Assembly: GCF_021353265.1 (NCBI RefSeq)
Contig: NZ_JAJTWU010000008.1
Coordinates: 18,617 to 82,616 of the forward strand
DNA: 64,000 nucleotides
Origin: Pelomonas cellulosilytica
GTDB lineage: Bacteria; Pseudomonadota; Gammaproteobacteria; Burkholderiales; Burkholderiaceae_C
Direction of reading: 5' to 3'
Under the pieces are notes generated by a model, which was not told the DNA's origin, ran no database searches, and was given only the letters and a program-made list of their open reading frames with translations. The position numbers were made by a program, and so were the translations under genes. Shown here piece by piece: positions 44,937-53,856 of the stretch (position 1 is the stretch's first letter; the number at the start of each line of letters is the position of its first letter).

Positions 44937-46067
44937 TCAGATGGGCTGCGCCAGCGCGATCATGGACTCGCGCATGATGCGGGCATGCTCGGCCTTGTCG
45001 CCGCTCGCGATCTCGATCTCGCCGAGTCGCGCCGAGTTCTCGACCACCATGCGGCAGCGCTCCCAGCGGCGTTGCTGGAAGGCCCTCAGCGCCACCTCCG
45101 TGCTAGCGGCACGGCCGAGTTCCTCGGCCAGCACGATGCCGTCCTCGATGCCGATGCAGGCCCCGGAGGCCAGGTGCGGCGTGGTGGCGTGCACGGTGTC
45201 GCCGATGAGCACGACGCGGCCGCGGTACCAGGGCTGCGGCACGAGTAGGCCTTCCAGAGGGCGGTAGATGATCCGGGAGTCGGGGCCGAGCGATTCGCGG
45301 ATCTGTTGCAGCAGCGGCGCGGAGAAGGGTTCGAGCAGGGCCTTGAGTGCAGGCACGAAGCGCTCGGGCTCCACACGTTCGTTGACGGGGCGGTCTTCCG
45401 TGACGAAGAGGTACATCTCCGTTTTCGACACCGGATTGACGCCCGTCTTGACCTTGGGGCCCACCCACATCATCGTGTTGTTGACCCCCTCGGGTCGGGG
45501 CAGCACCGCGCGCCAGACGCCCTGGCCGCTGTAGCGCGGCACGGGTGCGTCGGGGAAGACGGCCTTGCGCACGGAGGAGTTGAGGCCGTCGGCGCCAACG
45601 ACGAGGTCGTAGCGGCCCCGCGTGCCGTCGGTGAAGGCCACGTCCACGCCATCGCCCGCGGGTTCGATGTGGGTGAAGCTGCAGCCGAGGCGCACGCGGG
45701 TGCTGCCGGCGCGAACGGCGTCGGCCATCAGCGCCGCCAGCGCTGGGCGCATGATGGCGCCGCCGCCGGGCACGTCGGCACCCGCGACGCGGGGCGTGGG
45801 CAACTCGGCGAGCAGCTGGCCCTGCGCGGTGAACAGCTGGGCGCCGTCGTGAGCGCTGCCCACTTCGAGGAAGCGCGGCAGCACGCCCAGCGTGCCGAGC
45901 GCGCGCAGCGTGGCGCCACCGATGCTGATGCCGGCGCCGTAGGAGCGCCAGTTGGGGTCGACCTCGACGAGGTCGACCTCCAGTCCTTGCAGGGCGCACT
46001 GGATGGCTGCGGCCATGCCGGAAAAGCCGCCACCGATGATGAGGATCTTGCGCACGGGGGATGTCAT
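44937..46067 (-). CDS. FAD-dependent monooxygenase (class A hydroxylase)
   Basis: A 376-aa flavoprotein: GGGFSG at 12-17, DG motif DLVVGADGLNSSVRK (Asp160-Gly161), and GD motif VVLIGDTVHATTPHLASGAC. It resembles 6-hydroxynicotinate and 3-hydroxybenzoate-type ring hydroxylases. It would introduce the hydroxyl group needed before extradiol ring cleavage. Its start overlaps the stop of the Rieske-protein gene by four bases (ATGA), and the dioxygenase gene is just upstream. Confidence 0.92.
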   Translation of the reverse strand: MTSPVRKILIIGGGFSGMAAAIQCALQGLEVDLVEVDPNWRSYGAGISIGGATLRALGTLGVLPRFLEVGSAHDGAQLFTAQGQLLAELPTPRVAGADVPGGGAIMRPALAALMADAVRAGSTRVRLGCSFTHIEPAGDGVDVAFTDGTRGRYDLVVGADGLNSSVRKAVFPDAPVPRYSGQGVWRAVLPRPEGVNNTMMWVGPKVKTGVNPVSKTEMYLFVTEDRPVNERVEPERFVPALKALLEPFSAPLLQQIRESLGPDSRIIYRPLEGLLVPQPWYRGRVVLIGDTVHATTPHLASGACIGIEDGIVLAEELGRAASTEVALRAFQQRRWERCRMVVENSARLGEIEIASGDKAEHARIMRESMIALAQPI

Positions 46068-46429
46068 GGGAAGGTCTCCTGTAGGGATTCGATGGCGATG
46101 GTCAGTTCGCCTTGTGGATTCAGGTCAAGCGGCACGGCGGTGAGGGACTGGCCCAGGCAGGGCCCTAGCAGGCAGGCGCCGGTGGCCGGGTCGAAGCGCG
46201 CTCCATGGGCGGCACAGACGATGGCTTCACCGGCGGCGTCGAGGTAGCGGTCCTTGCGCCAGGGCAGGGACGTGTCGCCGTAGTGCGGGCAGCGGTCGAG
46301 GTAGGCGCGCAGCATCTCGCCCTGGCGCACGACGAACACGGTGTCCGCCCCACGCCCCAGCGGGTCGAAGCCGCGCGATCCCCGCTCGGGCAGGTCATCC
46401 ATGCGGCACAGCACCACGGCGGTCTGCAA
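46064..46429 (-). CDS. Rieske [2Fe-2S] ferredoxin-like protein
   Basis: A 121-aa single-domain Rieske protein with Cys47-x-His49 (CPHYGD) and Cys72-x2-His75 (CAAHGARFD), the complete cluster ligand set. There is no catalytic-oxygenase domain and no mononuclear iron domain. It sits 3 bp after the dioxygenase gene and overlaps the flavoprotein hydroxylase gene by four bases. It probably supplies electrons to one of these oxygenases; which one is not evident. Confidence 0.92.
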   Translation of the reverse strand: MQTAVVLCRMDDLPERGSRGFDPLGRGADTVFVVRQGEMLRAYLDRCPHYGDTSLPWRKDRYLDAAGEAIVCAAHGARFDPATGACLLGPCLGQSLTAVPLDLNPQGELTIAIESLQETFP

Positions 46430-46432
46430 GGC

Positions 46433-47359
46433 TCAGCCCTTGGCGGGCGGGCCGCTGGGGGCCCACTTCTCGCGATGCTGGAAGAGGAAGATCTGCGACG
46501 CGTCAGCGCCCATCGGGGCTTCGCGCGCCGTCCACGCGTCGTCGTGCAGATCCATGTCGGCGTCGTACTCCACATGGCAGCCCAGCGGGCTGTTGAAGTA
46601 CCAGAACCAGTTGGAGCCGAAGCGATGGCGGCCCGGCCCCCAGAAGCTCTGGTATCCCTTCGCGACGAAGCGGGCGCCGGCCTGCAGCACGGCGGTCGGC
46701 CCTCCCATGTGGAAGGTGAAGTGCTCGCAGCCCTTCAGGAAGGGCGGCGTTTGGATCATAAAGAGTGTGTGGTGGTCCTGCGTGCCCGCGGGGCGCAGGA
46801 AGGGGCCGACGCCGGTGAAGCGGTCGGTACAGACGAAGCCCAGGCGCTCGACGTAGAAGGCTTCCGCCTTGCCGGCGTCGGGCACGAAGTAGACGACGTG
46901 GGACAGCGTGCGGGGCCGGCAGTCGGCGTCCTCGCTCACCGCCGGCACATTGGCCGGCCGGCGCGGGCCGGTGCCCGGCGCGTTGACGGTCTCGGCGGCC
47001 AGCGCGAGCGGCCGCCGCACGCTGAGCTGGAAGCCGAGCACGAAGCCCATGTCGTCCATCGACTCCAGCGAGCCGTCCGGCATGACGTTGACGGCGCGGT
47101 CGCGGCCCAGCTCCTCGGCGATGGCCTGCAGCGTGGCGGCGTCGGCCACGCCGTAGATGGTCTTGCGCAACATGCTGGCCGTGCCAAGGCCCGGCGGCAG
47201 GTCGGCATCGTCCTTGTGGCGCAGGATGATGGCTGTGCCGTCAACCGCCTCGAAGCGGCCACCGCCGACGTCGGCCAGACCGTAGTCGATGAGGTACTGG
47301 CTGCAGGCGGTCAGGTCGTCGACGCCGAAGACGAGGGCGTCAGGTCCGATGATGTTCAT
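46433..47359 (-). CDS. Type I extradiol dioxygenase (VOC family)
   Basis: A 308-aa two-domain VOC enzyme. The second domain carries a full extradiol active site by alignment with BphC: His154 (LSHVVYFV), His213 (EHFTFHMGG) and Glu264 (HVEYDAD) as iron ligands, plus His197, His245 (GRHRFGSN) and Tyr254 as catalytic residues. It therefore should cleave a catecholic ring meta. Its product would need the C-C hydrolase encoded next to it. It starts 15 bp after that hydrolase gene. Confidence 0.9.
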   Translation of the reverse strand: MNIIGPDALVFGVDDLTACSQYLIDYGLADVGGGRFEAVDGTAIILRHKDDADLPPGLGTASMLRKTIYGVADAATLQAIAEELGRDRAVNVMPDGSLESMDDMGFVLGFQLSVRRPLALAAETVNAPGTGPRRPANVPAVSEDADCRPRTLSHVVYFVPDAGKAEAFYVERLGFVCTDRFTGVGPFLRPAGTQDHHTLFMIQTPPFLKGCEHFTFHMGGPTAVLQAGARFVAKGYQSFWGPGRHRFGSNWFWYFNSPLGCHVEYDADMDLHDDAWTAREAPMGADASQIFLFQHREKWAPSGPPAKG

Positions 47360-47374
47360 AGGGTTCCTTGGGGG

Positions 47375-48553
47375 TCAGACGTTGGGGTGGGCAGCGAGGC
47401 GGCCGCCGAGGACTTCGGCCACCCAGTCGGCGATGTACTGGCCGGCGTTGATGCTGTTGTCGAAGCTGGCGTGCTGGGCGCCGCCCTCGCGGTCGGTGAA
47501 GACCTTGAGTTCACGCTGCGGGCTGTTGACGAGCTGCTCGTAGGTGCGCTCGGCCCACTTCAGCGGAATCTGCGAATCCTTGGCGCCGTGCGTGACGAGG
47601 AAGGGCACCTTGATGCGGTCCAGCACGCCGTCCAGGTGCACGTTCTCCGCGATGCGCATGAAGTCGGGGATGTCCTTTGCGCCCCAGACCCAGCACACAT
47701 GGGCCCAGTAGTGCGGCACGGGGAAGTCGCCCTCCTTTTCCAGCCGGCGCTTCTGCACGTCGCGCCAGTCGTGGTTGGCACCCCAGCAGACACCGGCCGC
47801 GAAGCGCGGCTCGAAGGCAACGGCACGCGGGCAGTAATAGCCGCCGAGCGAGACGCCTTCGCAGCCGATGCGGCGGGCGTCCACCTCGGGGTGTCGCTCC
47901 AGCCAGTCGACCACGCGGCTGGCCCAGTGCTCGGTGTCGTAGCGGGCGGTGAGGCCCTGCAGCCGCAGCGCCTCGCCGGTGCCGGGCTGGTCCACCACCA
48001 GTGACGAGACGCCGCGCTTGGCCAGCCAGCCGGGCAGGCCGACGAGGTACTTCATCTCCTTGGTCGAGTCCAGGCCGTTCACCTGCACGAGCAGCGGTGC
48101 GCGCTCGCCGGGCCTTAAGCCTTCAGCGGGAAGGTAGAGCGCGGAGAGGTGCTTGCCCTCGTACGGAATTTCCACGCGCTGCACCGCATCGCCCATCAGG
48201 CGCGAGCCTTCGAGGAAGAGTGCCAGCTCACGCCGGTAGAGGGGCAGCCGGCCGGGGGCGTCGTGCGCCTGTAGCCGCTCAGCCGTGATCAGGTAGCCGG
48301 ACGCGCGGCGCAGTTTCTCGCCAGCCGACAGCAGGCGGCCCTTGGCGCGGTCCTCCTCGGCCAGCTCGCAGAGCTGGTCGGTCATGCGTACCCAGGTCTC
48401 GCGGAAGGCCTGGGTGCCGGCCGCGTCAGGCGCCTTGGCGGCGTCCTGCAGCGGTGCACACATGGTCTCGATCTCGCCGATGCGTGCGCCCATCTCGATG
48501 GCGAGGTCGACGGAAAGGTTCCAGACGTAGTTGGTTGGAAAGTAGCGGAACAA
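47375..48553 (-). CDS. Alpha/beta hydrolase, C-C bond hydrolase-like (FrsA / DHPON-hydrolase group)
   Basis: 392 aa from a TTG start at 48553, chosen because AAGGAG lies six bases upstream and the family begins FRYFPTNYVWNLSVDLAIEM. An N-terminal helical cap (residues 1-130) precedes the alpha/beta domain with VNGLDSTKEMKYL, VDQPGTGEALRLQG, nucleophile elbow GVSLGGYY, Asp in HGAKDSQIP, and His in QHASFDNS. This matches the group including 2,6-dihydroxypseudooxynicotine hydrolase, which breaks a C-C bond next to a ring. That suits hydrolysis of a polyphenol or meta-cleavage product. Confidence 0.85.
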   Translation of the reverse strand: MFRYFPTNYVWNLSVDLAIEMGARIGEIETMCAPLQDAAKAPDAAGTQAFRETWVRMTDQLCELAEEDRAKGRLLSAGEKLRRASGYLITAERLQAHDAPGRLPLYRRELALFLEGSRLMGDAVQRVEIPYEGKHLSALYLPAEGLRPGERAPLLVQVNGLDSTKEMKYLVGLPGWLAKRGVSSLVVDQPGTGEALRLQGLTARYDTEHWASRVVDWLERHPEVDARRIGCEGVSLGGYYCPRAVAFEPRFAAGVCWGANHDWRDVQKRRLEKEGDFPVPHYWAHVCWVWGAKDIPDFMRIAENVHLDGVLDRIKVPFLVTHGAKDSQIPLKWAERTYEQLVNSPQRELKVFTDREGGAQHASFDNSINAGQYIADWVAEVLGGRLAAHPNV

Positions 48554-48581
48554 GCGGTACTCCTTGCTTGGTGGGTGGGGG

Positions 48582-49016
48582 TCAGCGGCCGGAACCGGCG
48601 GTGCTGGGCGAAGAGAGAGAGGCGCCGGGCGCGATGCCAAGGGTCGCGACGAGCGCGACCGTCTGCTCGTCGCGGAAATCGGATACGAAACGGAAGGCGT
48701 GGAGGAGGCCGCCGCGCACCGTCAGCAAGTCGCCGTCGACGCGGCGGTTGACTCCAGTGAAGCGCGCCTTGGAGGCGTGCACCGTCGTCTCGACGTCATG
48801 CGCCAGGCAGGCGAAGTTGTCCATGTCTGGGCGGCAGCCGACGAAGGCGGAGGGTTCGACGTCGGGCGCGATCAGCGCCCAGACCGTGCCCATGTCGCTG
48901 GCGTGCCCGGTCGCAACGTAGCGGTCGAACACGGCATCGGGGCTTTCTGCGGCGGGCACGCCGCGATGCGTGGTGGCCCGCAGCAAGCCGCTCAGCGTAG
49001 ACAGGACCTTCATCAT
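48582..49016 (-). CDS. NTF2/SnoaL-like small protein
   Basis: A 144-aa protein starting at 49016 (GAGGAGCTG before ATG ATG). The pattern DAVFDRYVATGHASDMGTVW, then WALIAPDVEPSAFVGCRPDMDN, and RVDGDLLTVRGGLLHAFRFV fits an NTF2-like cone fold, but I cannot name a family member. Its start overlaps the RND stop by one base. In polyketide and steroid clusters such folds act as cyclases, isomerases or dehydratases. Confidence 0.65.
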   Translation of the reverse strand: MMKVLSTLSGLLRATTHRGVPAAESPDAVFDRYVATGHASDMGTVWALIAPDVEPSAFVGCRPDMDNFACLAHDVETTVHASKARFTGVNRRVDGDLLTVRGGLLHAFRFVSDFRDEQTVALVATLGIAPGASLSSPSTAGSGR

Positions 49017-51415
49017 CAGCTCCTCGTGCGGAGGCCGCCGAAGAAGGCTGCCGAGTCTTCGGCGGTGCTCAGTGACCGCTTCAGCAGGAAATGGCCGAGC
49101 GCAGGCACGAGCACCAGGGCGCCGAGCATGTTCCACAGGAACATGAAGGCCAGCAGCAGGCCCATGTCGGCCTGGAACTTGATGGGGCTTGCCACCCAGG
49201 TGACGACGCCGATGGCCAGCGTCACGCCGGTCAGCATCACGACCTTGCCTGTGAACAGCAGCGCGCGGTAGTAGCTCTCCGACAGGCTGCGCCCCTCGCG
49301 CAGGTTGGTCAGCGTGACGCTGAGGATGTAGAGCGCGTAATCCACGCCGATGCCCACGCCCAGCGCGATGACGGGCAGCGTCGCCACCTTGACGCCCATG
49401 CCGAGCGCCACCATCAGCGCCTCGGCCAGCACCGAGGTCAGCATCAGCGGCAGGATGGCGACGACCACCGCGCGCCAGGAGCGGAAGGTCACGAAGGCCA
49501 GCAGGGCCACCGCTGCATAGACCAGCGCCAGCATGGTGTGCCAGGCGTCCTTGACGACGATGTTGGTTGCGGCCTCGATGCCGGCCGAACCGGCTGCGAG
49601 AAGGAACTTCACGTCGGTCGTGTCGTTGTCCTTCGCGAAGGCCTCGATGTGGTCGACAACCTGGGTCAGTGTCTCGGCCTTGTGGTCACGCAGGTAGACG
49701 TACAGCGTCAGCAGGGAACAGGTGTCGTTGTAGAGCCCGCGCGGTGCGCCGGCCGTCACGGTGTTGAGCATGTCCTGGTTGGGCAGAAACTCGTACCACT
49801 TGGGGCTGCCCTCGTTGAGCCCTGCGAGCACGCGGCGGTTCAGCAGCGCGAGTGAGTTGGTGCTCTCCACGCCGGGCAACTGGCGCAGCTGCCATTCGAG
49901 CGCGTCCAGCTTGTTCAGCGTCCCGTACTGGGCGCACTGGCCGTCGGGCGCCTTCACCATTACCGCGAGCACATCGCTGGAGGCGCCGTAGGACGCGTTG
50001 ACGAAGGCCACGTCGCGGTTGTAGCGCGAGTCCGCGCGCAGCTCGGGCGCACCAGGGTCGAGGTCGCCGATCTTCAACTGCGTGCTGGCCGCGTAACCCA
50101 GCGCGCCGAGCAGCAGCGCCGCCAGGATGGCGAACGTTGCATGGCGCCGCTGGGTATAGCGGTCGAGGAAGGCCCACAGCGGGTGCTTGCCGGCCCCTGC
50201 GTCGTCGGCCGCCTCGGCGCGCAGGCTGCGCTGGGCGGCGCCCGGGTTGACGCCGGTGTAGCTCAGCAGCACCGGCAGGAGGATCAGGTTGGTGAAGATC
50301 AGCACAGCGACGCCGATGGACGCGGCGATGGCCAGTTCCCTGATCACCTGGATGTCGATGACGAGCAGCACCGCGAAGCCCACGACGTCGGCGAGCAGCG
50401 CCGTGAGACCGGCCAGGAAGAGCCGGCGGAAGGTCAGCCGCGCGGCCACCAGCTTGTGCTGGCCACGGCCGATGTCCTGCATGATCCCGTTCATCTTCTG
50501 CGCGCCGTGGCTCATGCCGATGGCGAAGACGAGGAAGGGCACGAGGATGGAGTAGGGGTCCAGCGCATAACCCAGCATCGGCAGCAGGCCGAGCTGCCAG
50601 ACGACGGCGATCAGCGAGGCCGTGACGACCAGCGCCGTGGAGCGCAGGCAGCGCGTGAACCAGAACACCATGGCCGTGGCCACCGCCACGGCGACGGCGA
50701 AGAACACGAGCACCGCGCGCACGCCGTCGATGAGGTCGCCGACGAGCTTGGCAAAGCCGGTGATGTGGATGCGCAGGCCCCGGGCTTCGTAGCTGGTGCG
50801 GAGCTGTTCGAGGCGGTCGGATAGCGTCCGGTAGTCGAGCGCCCGGCCCTGCGGATCGGTGGCCAGCAGCGGCACGTAGATGACGCTGGAGTGGCCATCC
50901 AGCGACACGAGCTGGCCGATCTCGCCCGAGCGTGCGATGTTGGCCCGCAACTGCTCCAGGCTGCCGGGCGAGCCGTTGTAGCCGTCCGGGATGACTGGAC
51001 CGCCCTCCAGGCCTTCTTCGGTGACGCCCACCCAGCGGGTGGTTGGCGTCCACAGCGATTTCATCTGGTTGCGGTCGACGCCTGGCACGAGGAAGACTTC
51101 GTCGCTGAGGCGGCGCAGCGTGTCGAGGTATTTCGCGTCGTAGATGCTGCCCTGCGGGTTCTCCACGGCGATGCGGACGGCATTGCCCAGGCCGGTCAGC
51201 TCGTGCTGGTGCTGCAGGTAGTTGAGGATGAAGCTGTGGTGAGCGGGAATCGTCTTGTCGAAGCTCGCGTTGAGCTTCAGGCGCGTGGCGGCCTGCCAGC
51301 CCAGCACCGCCGTGACGGCGGCGCACAGCAGCAGTACCAGCCAGCGCTGGTTGAAGAGCGCGCGTTCCACCAGCGATCCCGATGCGCGGTCGAAGTCGTG
51401 GGTTGATGTGCTCAT
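49016..51415 (-). CDS. RND/MMPL-family transporter
   Basis: A 799-aa inner-membrane protein with 12 hydrophobic segments in two repeated halves. Each half has one segment, a large periplasmic loop, then five (LVLLLCAAVTAVLGW; FFAVAVAVATAMVFWF; and, in the second half, FLLAAGSAGIEAATN, then VIALGVGIGVDYALYILSVT). The conserved Asp of RND proteins lies in GIGVDYALY. It belongs to the MMPL/hopanoid type rather than AcrB. Its ATG overlaps the BNR-repeat gene by four bases. It likely moves a hydrophobic compound between inner membrane and periplasm. Confidence 0.92.
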   Translation of the reverse strand: MSTSTHDFDRASGSLVERALFNQRWLVLLLCAAVTAVLGWQAATRLKLNASFDKTIPAHHSFILNYLQHQHELTGLGNAVRIAVENPQGSIYDAKYLDTLRRLSDEVFLVPGVDRNQMKSLWTPTTRWVGVTEEGLEGGPVIPDGYNGSPGSLEQLRANIARSGEIGQLVSLDGHSSVIYVPLLATDPQGRALDYRTLSDRLEQLRTSYEARGLRIHITGFAKLVGDLIDGVRAVLVFFAVAVAVATAMVFWFTRCLRSTALVVTASLIAVVWQLGLLPMLGYALDPYSILVPFLVFAIGMSHGAQKMNGIMQDIGRGQHKLVAARLTFRRLFLAGLTALLADVVGFAVLLVIDIQVIRELAIAASIGVAVLIFTNLILLPVLLSYTGVNPGAAQRSLRAEAADDAGAGKHPLWAFLDRYTQRRHATFAILAALLLGALGYAASTQLKIGDLDPGAPELRADSRYNRDVAFVNASYGASSDVLAVMVKAPDGQCAQYGTLNKLDALEWQLRQLPGVESTNSLALLNRRVLAGLNEGSPKWYEFLPNQDMLNTVTAGAPRGLYNDTCSLLTLYVYLRDHKAETLTQVVDHIEAFAKDNDTTDVKFLLAAGSAGIEAATNIVVKDAWHTMLALVYAAVALLAFVTFRSWRAVVVAILPLMLTSVLAEALMVALGMGVKVATLPVIALGVGIGVDYALYILSVTLTNLREGRSLSESYYRALLFTGKVVMLTGVTLAIGVVTWVASPIKFQADMGLLLAFMFLWNMLGALVLVPALGHFLLKRSLSTAEDSAAFFGGLRTRS

Positions 51416-52470
51416 GGCTGCACCTCGGCGTTCCTGCGGGCGGTGGCACCTTGCACGCTGACGGTGATGGCGCCTTGCACGCTGAGAGCGAGCAGCGCGC
51501 GGTCGCCTAGAGGCAGCAGGCCGTTCAGCGGCGGTAGTGGCTTGCGGGAGAGGGGCAGGGCGGCGGCCTGGCCCGCGGTCAGCACGAGGCCGGCCTGGCT
51601 GGCCAGCAGCACGCGGCCGTCACCGGTGCGCGCGGAGGCGGTGATCGAGGCGGCCACCGGCACGCTCAGTTGCCGCCAGCTGGCGCCGCCATCGGTGGTT
51701 TGCCAGACATTGCCGCGCAAGCCGGAGAGCAGGATCTCGTTGGGGCCGCTCAGCTCGGCCGTGAAGAAGCTGCCGCCGTATGGCAGTGGCAGCCGCCGGA
51801 AGCTGCGCCCGCCGTCGCCGGATAGCAGGGCCAGGCCCTGTTCGCCGGCGATCAGCATCGTGTCGCCCTGGCTGCGGATGGCGTAGAGGTGCAGGCCCTT
51901 GGGGTTGTCCAGGCGGTTCATCCACGGCTGCCAACTCTGGCCGCCGTCTTCCGTCTCGAGGGCCAGACCGTAGGCGCCGACGATGATGACGCGCTGGCTG
52001 TCGAGCACGAGCAGGTCGAGCAGCGGCTTGTCGGCGCCATCGGCGACCAACCGCTGGGCCTCCCGCATGCGCGCCTCGTCGCCGCTGGCCTCGGCCGCCT
52101 TGACGGCGATGGCCGCGACCTGGCGGCCGTCAAGCACGCGCTGCCAGCTGGCGCCTGCGTCGCGCGTGGCCAGCACGACGCCGCCGTGGCCGATGGCATA
52201 ACCCCGCCTGGAGTCGGCAAAGCGAACGGCCGTCAGCGTGACGCTGACGGGAGAGGCGGCCTGCGCCCAGGTGGCTGCCGCGTCGTCGCTGTAGGTCACG
52301 ATGCCTCGCTCGCCCACGGCGACGATGCGCGTGCCGGCCATCGCCGCACCGCTCAGCACGGCGGCTTCAGGCCGGCGCACGGCGATGGCGGGCCGATCGA
52401 GGGCATCGACCACGGGGGCGGCCGTGCCGCTGCTGGCCGCGAAGGCGGCTGCCAGGAACCACAACTTCAT
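51412..52470 (-). CDS. BNR/YCF48-like repeat exported protein
   Basis: A 352-aa protein with a signal peptide (LWFLAAAFAASSGTAA). Four Asp-box motifs are seen: TRDAGASW, TEDGGQSW, SGDGGRSF and TTDGGASW, spaced as in the YCF48/Hcf136 photosynthesis-assembly beta-propeller. Proteins of this type are encoded next to DUF1329, DUF1302 and RND genes in many Proteobacteria. Function is not established; a periplasmic scaffold is plausible. It starts 11 bp after the DUF1329 gene. Confidence 0.88.
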   Translation of the reverse strand: MKLWFLAAAFAASSGTAAPVVDALDRPAIAVRRPEAAVLSGAAMAGTRIVAVGERGIVTYSDDAAATWAQAASPVSVTLTAVRFADSRRGYAIGHGGVVLATRDAGASWQRVLDGRQVAAIAVKAAEASGDEARMREAQRLVADGADKPLLDLLVLDSQRVIIVGAYGLALETEDGGQSWQPWMNRLDNPKGLHLYAIRSQGDTMLIAGEQGLALLSGDGGRSFRRLPLPYGGSFFTAELSGPNEILLSGLRGNVWQTTDGGASWRQLSVPVAASITASARTGDGRVLLASQAGLVLTAGQAAALPLSRKPLPPLNGLLPLGDRALLALSVQGAITVSVQGATARRNAEVQP

Positions 52471-52481
52471 GGTCGGCCTCT

Positions 52482-53828
52482 TCAGCGCACGCCTTCACCT
52501 GCCATCGCTTCCGGCGTGAAAACACTGTCCGGGAAGCGCGGCTTGATCAGGTACTGGGTGTTCTTGCTGTTGAAGAGGTTGGCCACGAAAGCCTGGCCAG
52601 ACAACAGGTCGTTCATGCCGAAAGACGTGCTGACCACACCGGGCAGATCAGGCGCCACGACGAGGTTGGTCCACAGCGTGCGCCAAAGCTGGCCGTTGGC
52701 GTCCCAGCGGTCGCCCAGCACGCAGGTCCAGCTGTCCTCGTCGCAGTAGTAGCGGCTCCTGGCGGCCTGGTGGCGCTGGCCCTGCTTGAGCGTGGCTTCG
52801 ACGACCCAGACGCGATGCAGTTCCCAGCGCCAGAAGTCGGGGTTGAGGTGATGGCCCTTGAGCAGCTCGGCGTCGTCCTTGGGCAGCAGCAGCTTGTTGG
52901 TGTTGTACGGGATGAGCAGTTCCTGCTTGCCGACCAGCTTCCAGTCGAAGCGGTCGATGCGGCCCACGAAAGTCTCGATCTCGTCGAAGTTCATGACGCC
53001 GGCGGTGGAGGGCGTCGGGGTGTCGCAGCAGGGATTGGGCAGCTTGCGCACGCGGCGCTGGCCGGTCAGGTAGACCCAGGCCTGGCTCTTGCTGCCGTCG
53101 ATGTTGTCGCGCCCGACGATGGACTCGCCGGCGCGGATGGGCGGGCCCGCGTTGATCAGACGGATCATCCAGTGCTCGGGCCTCTTCGCGAACTCCTCGG
53201 CCGAGCCGTCCTGGAAGTAGTAGGGCATCTGCTGCGATGCGGAGCCGTCGGTCGTCAGCACGGCCTTGCCGTCGGCAGTGAGCTGGTATTGCGTGGCCTG
53301 CCATTGCCAGGAGGAACCGCGCCAGCGCAGCACGTGGTTGGTGATGGCCTCGGCCCCCGTCCTGGGCATGGGAAAGGGGATGCCGCCGTAGGCACCGTCT
53401 GCCACGTCGTTGACGAGCTTGGCCCGCGTGGCGTTCTTGAAGGTGTTGTCGTAGACCCATTGCGGCGCCGCGGCGCTGCGGCGAGTGGGGTAGATGTCGA
53501 CGCGGAAGCTTTCGGGGTACTTCCTGAGCATGGCCTTGACGCCGTCGCTGAGTTGGGCAGCGTGCTGGTCCATGTTCTTGGAAGTGACGGTGTAGAGCGG
53601 CTTGTCGTCCTTGAAGGGGTCGGTGCGGCGGCCGGTCGGGGCCGGTGCGCCGGTGAGGCCGCCGGTCCAGGCGGGAATGCTGCCGTCCTTATTGCCGGCC
53701 TTCTCGGCGCCTATCGGCGTCAATTCGCCCTTGAGCTTCGCGGCATCGTCGGCGCTCACGGCCGCCAGGGCCGGAACGGCGCTCAGCAACACGGCCGCGG
53801 TCAGGCTGGACAGGGTGTAGGTCTTCAT
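52482..53828 (-). CDS. DUF1329 outer-membrane/periplasmic protein
   Basis: A 448-aa protein with signal peptide (LSSLTAAVLLSAVPALA) and the DUF1329 pattern: LKGELTPIGAEKAGNKDGSI, PAWTGGL, FRVDIYPTRRSAAAPQWVYD, SWQWQATQYQLTADG, and WRWELHRVWVVEATLKQGQR. DUF1329 proteins resemble the outer-membrane lipoprotein LolB-like fold and occur with DUF1302 barrels. Start ATG at 53828. It lies 28 bp after the DUF1302 gene. Probably part of an envelope system for hydrophobic substrates. Confidence 0.92.
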   Translation of the reverse strand: MKTYTLSSLTAAVLLSAVPALAAVSADDAAKLKGELTPIGAEKAGNKDGSIPAWTGGLTGAPAPTGRRTDPFKDDKPLYTVTSKNMDQHAAQLSDGVKAMLRKYPESFRVDIYPTRRSAAAPQWVYDNTFKNATRAKLVNDVADGAYGGIPFPMPRTGAEAITNHVLRWRGSSWQWQATQYQLTADGKAVLTTDGSASQQMPYYFQDGSAEEFAKRPEHWMIRLINAGPPIRAGESIVGRDNIDGSKSQAWVYLTGQRRVRKLPNPCCDTPTPSTAGVMNFDEIETFVGRIDRFDWKLVGKQELLIPYNTNKLLLPKDDAELLKGHHLNPDFWRWELHRVWVVEATLKQGQRHQAARSRYYCDEDSWTCVLGDRWDANGQLWRTLWTNLVVAPDLPGVVSTSFGMNDLLSGQAFVANLFNSKNTQYLIKPRFPDSVFTPEAMAGEGVR

Positions 53829-53856
53829 GGGTGTCTCCGTCGTTCTTGGTCTGAGT

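Noticed and set aside
46205..48004. Long plus-strand frame across the dioxygenase and hydrolase genes
   Set aside because: It overlaps well-supported minus-strand enzymes and shows only low-complexity antisense composition.
49686..51449. Long frame inside the RND gene on the same strand
   Set aside because: It is Arg/Pro/Gly-rich with no hydrophobic segments, whereas the overlapping RND frame has 12; it is a shadow.
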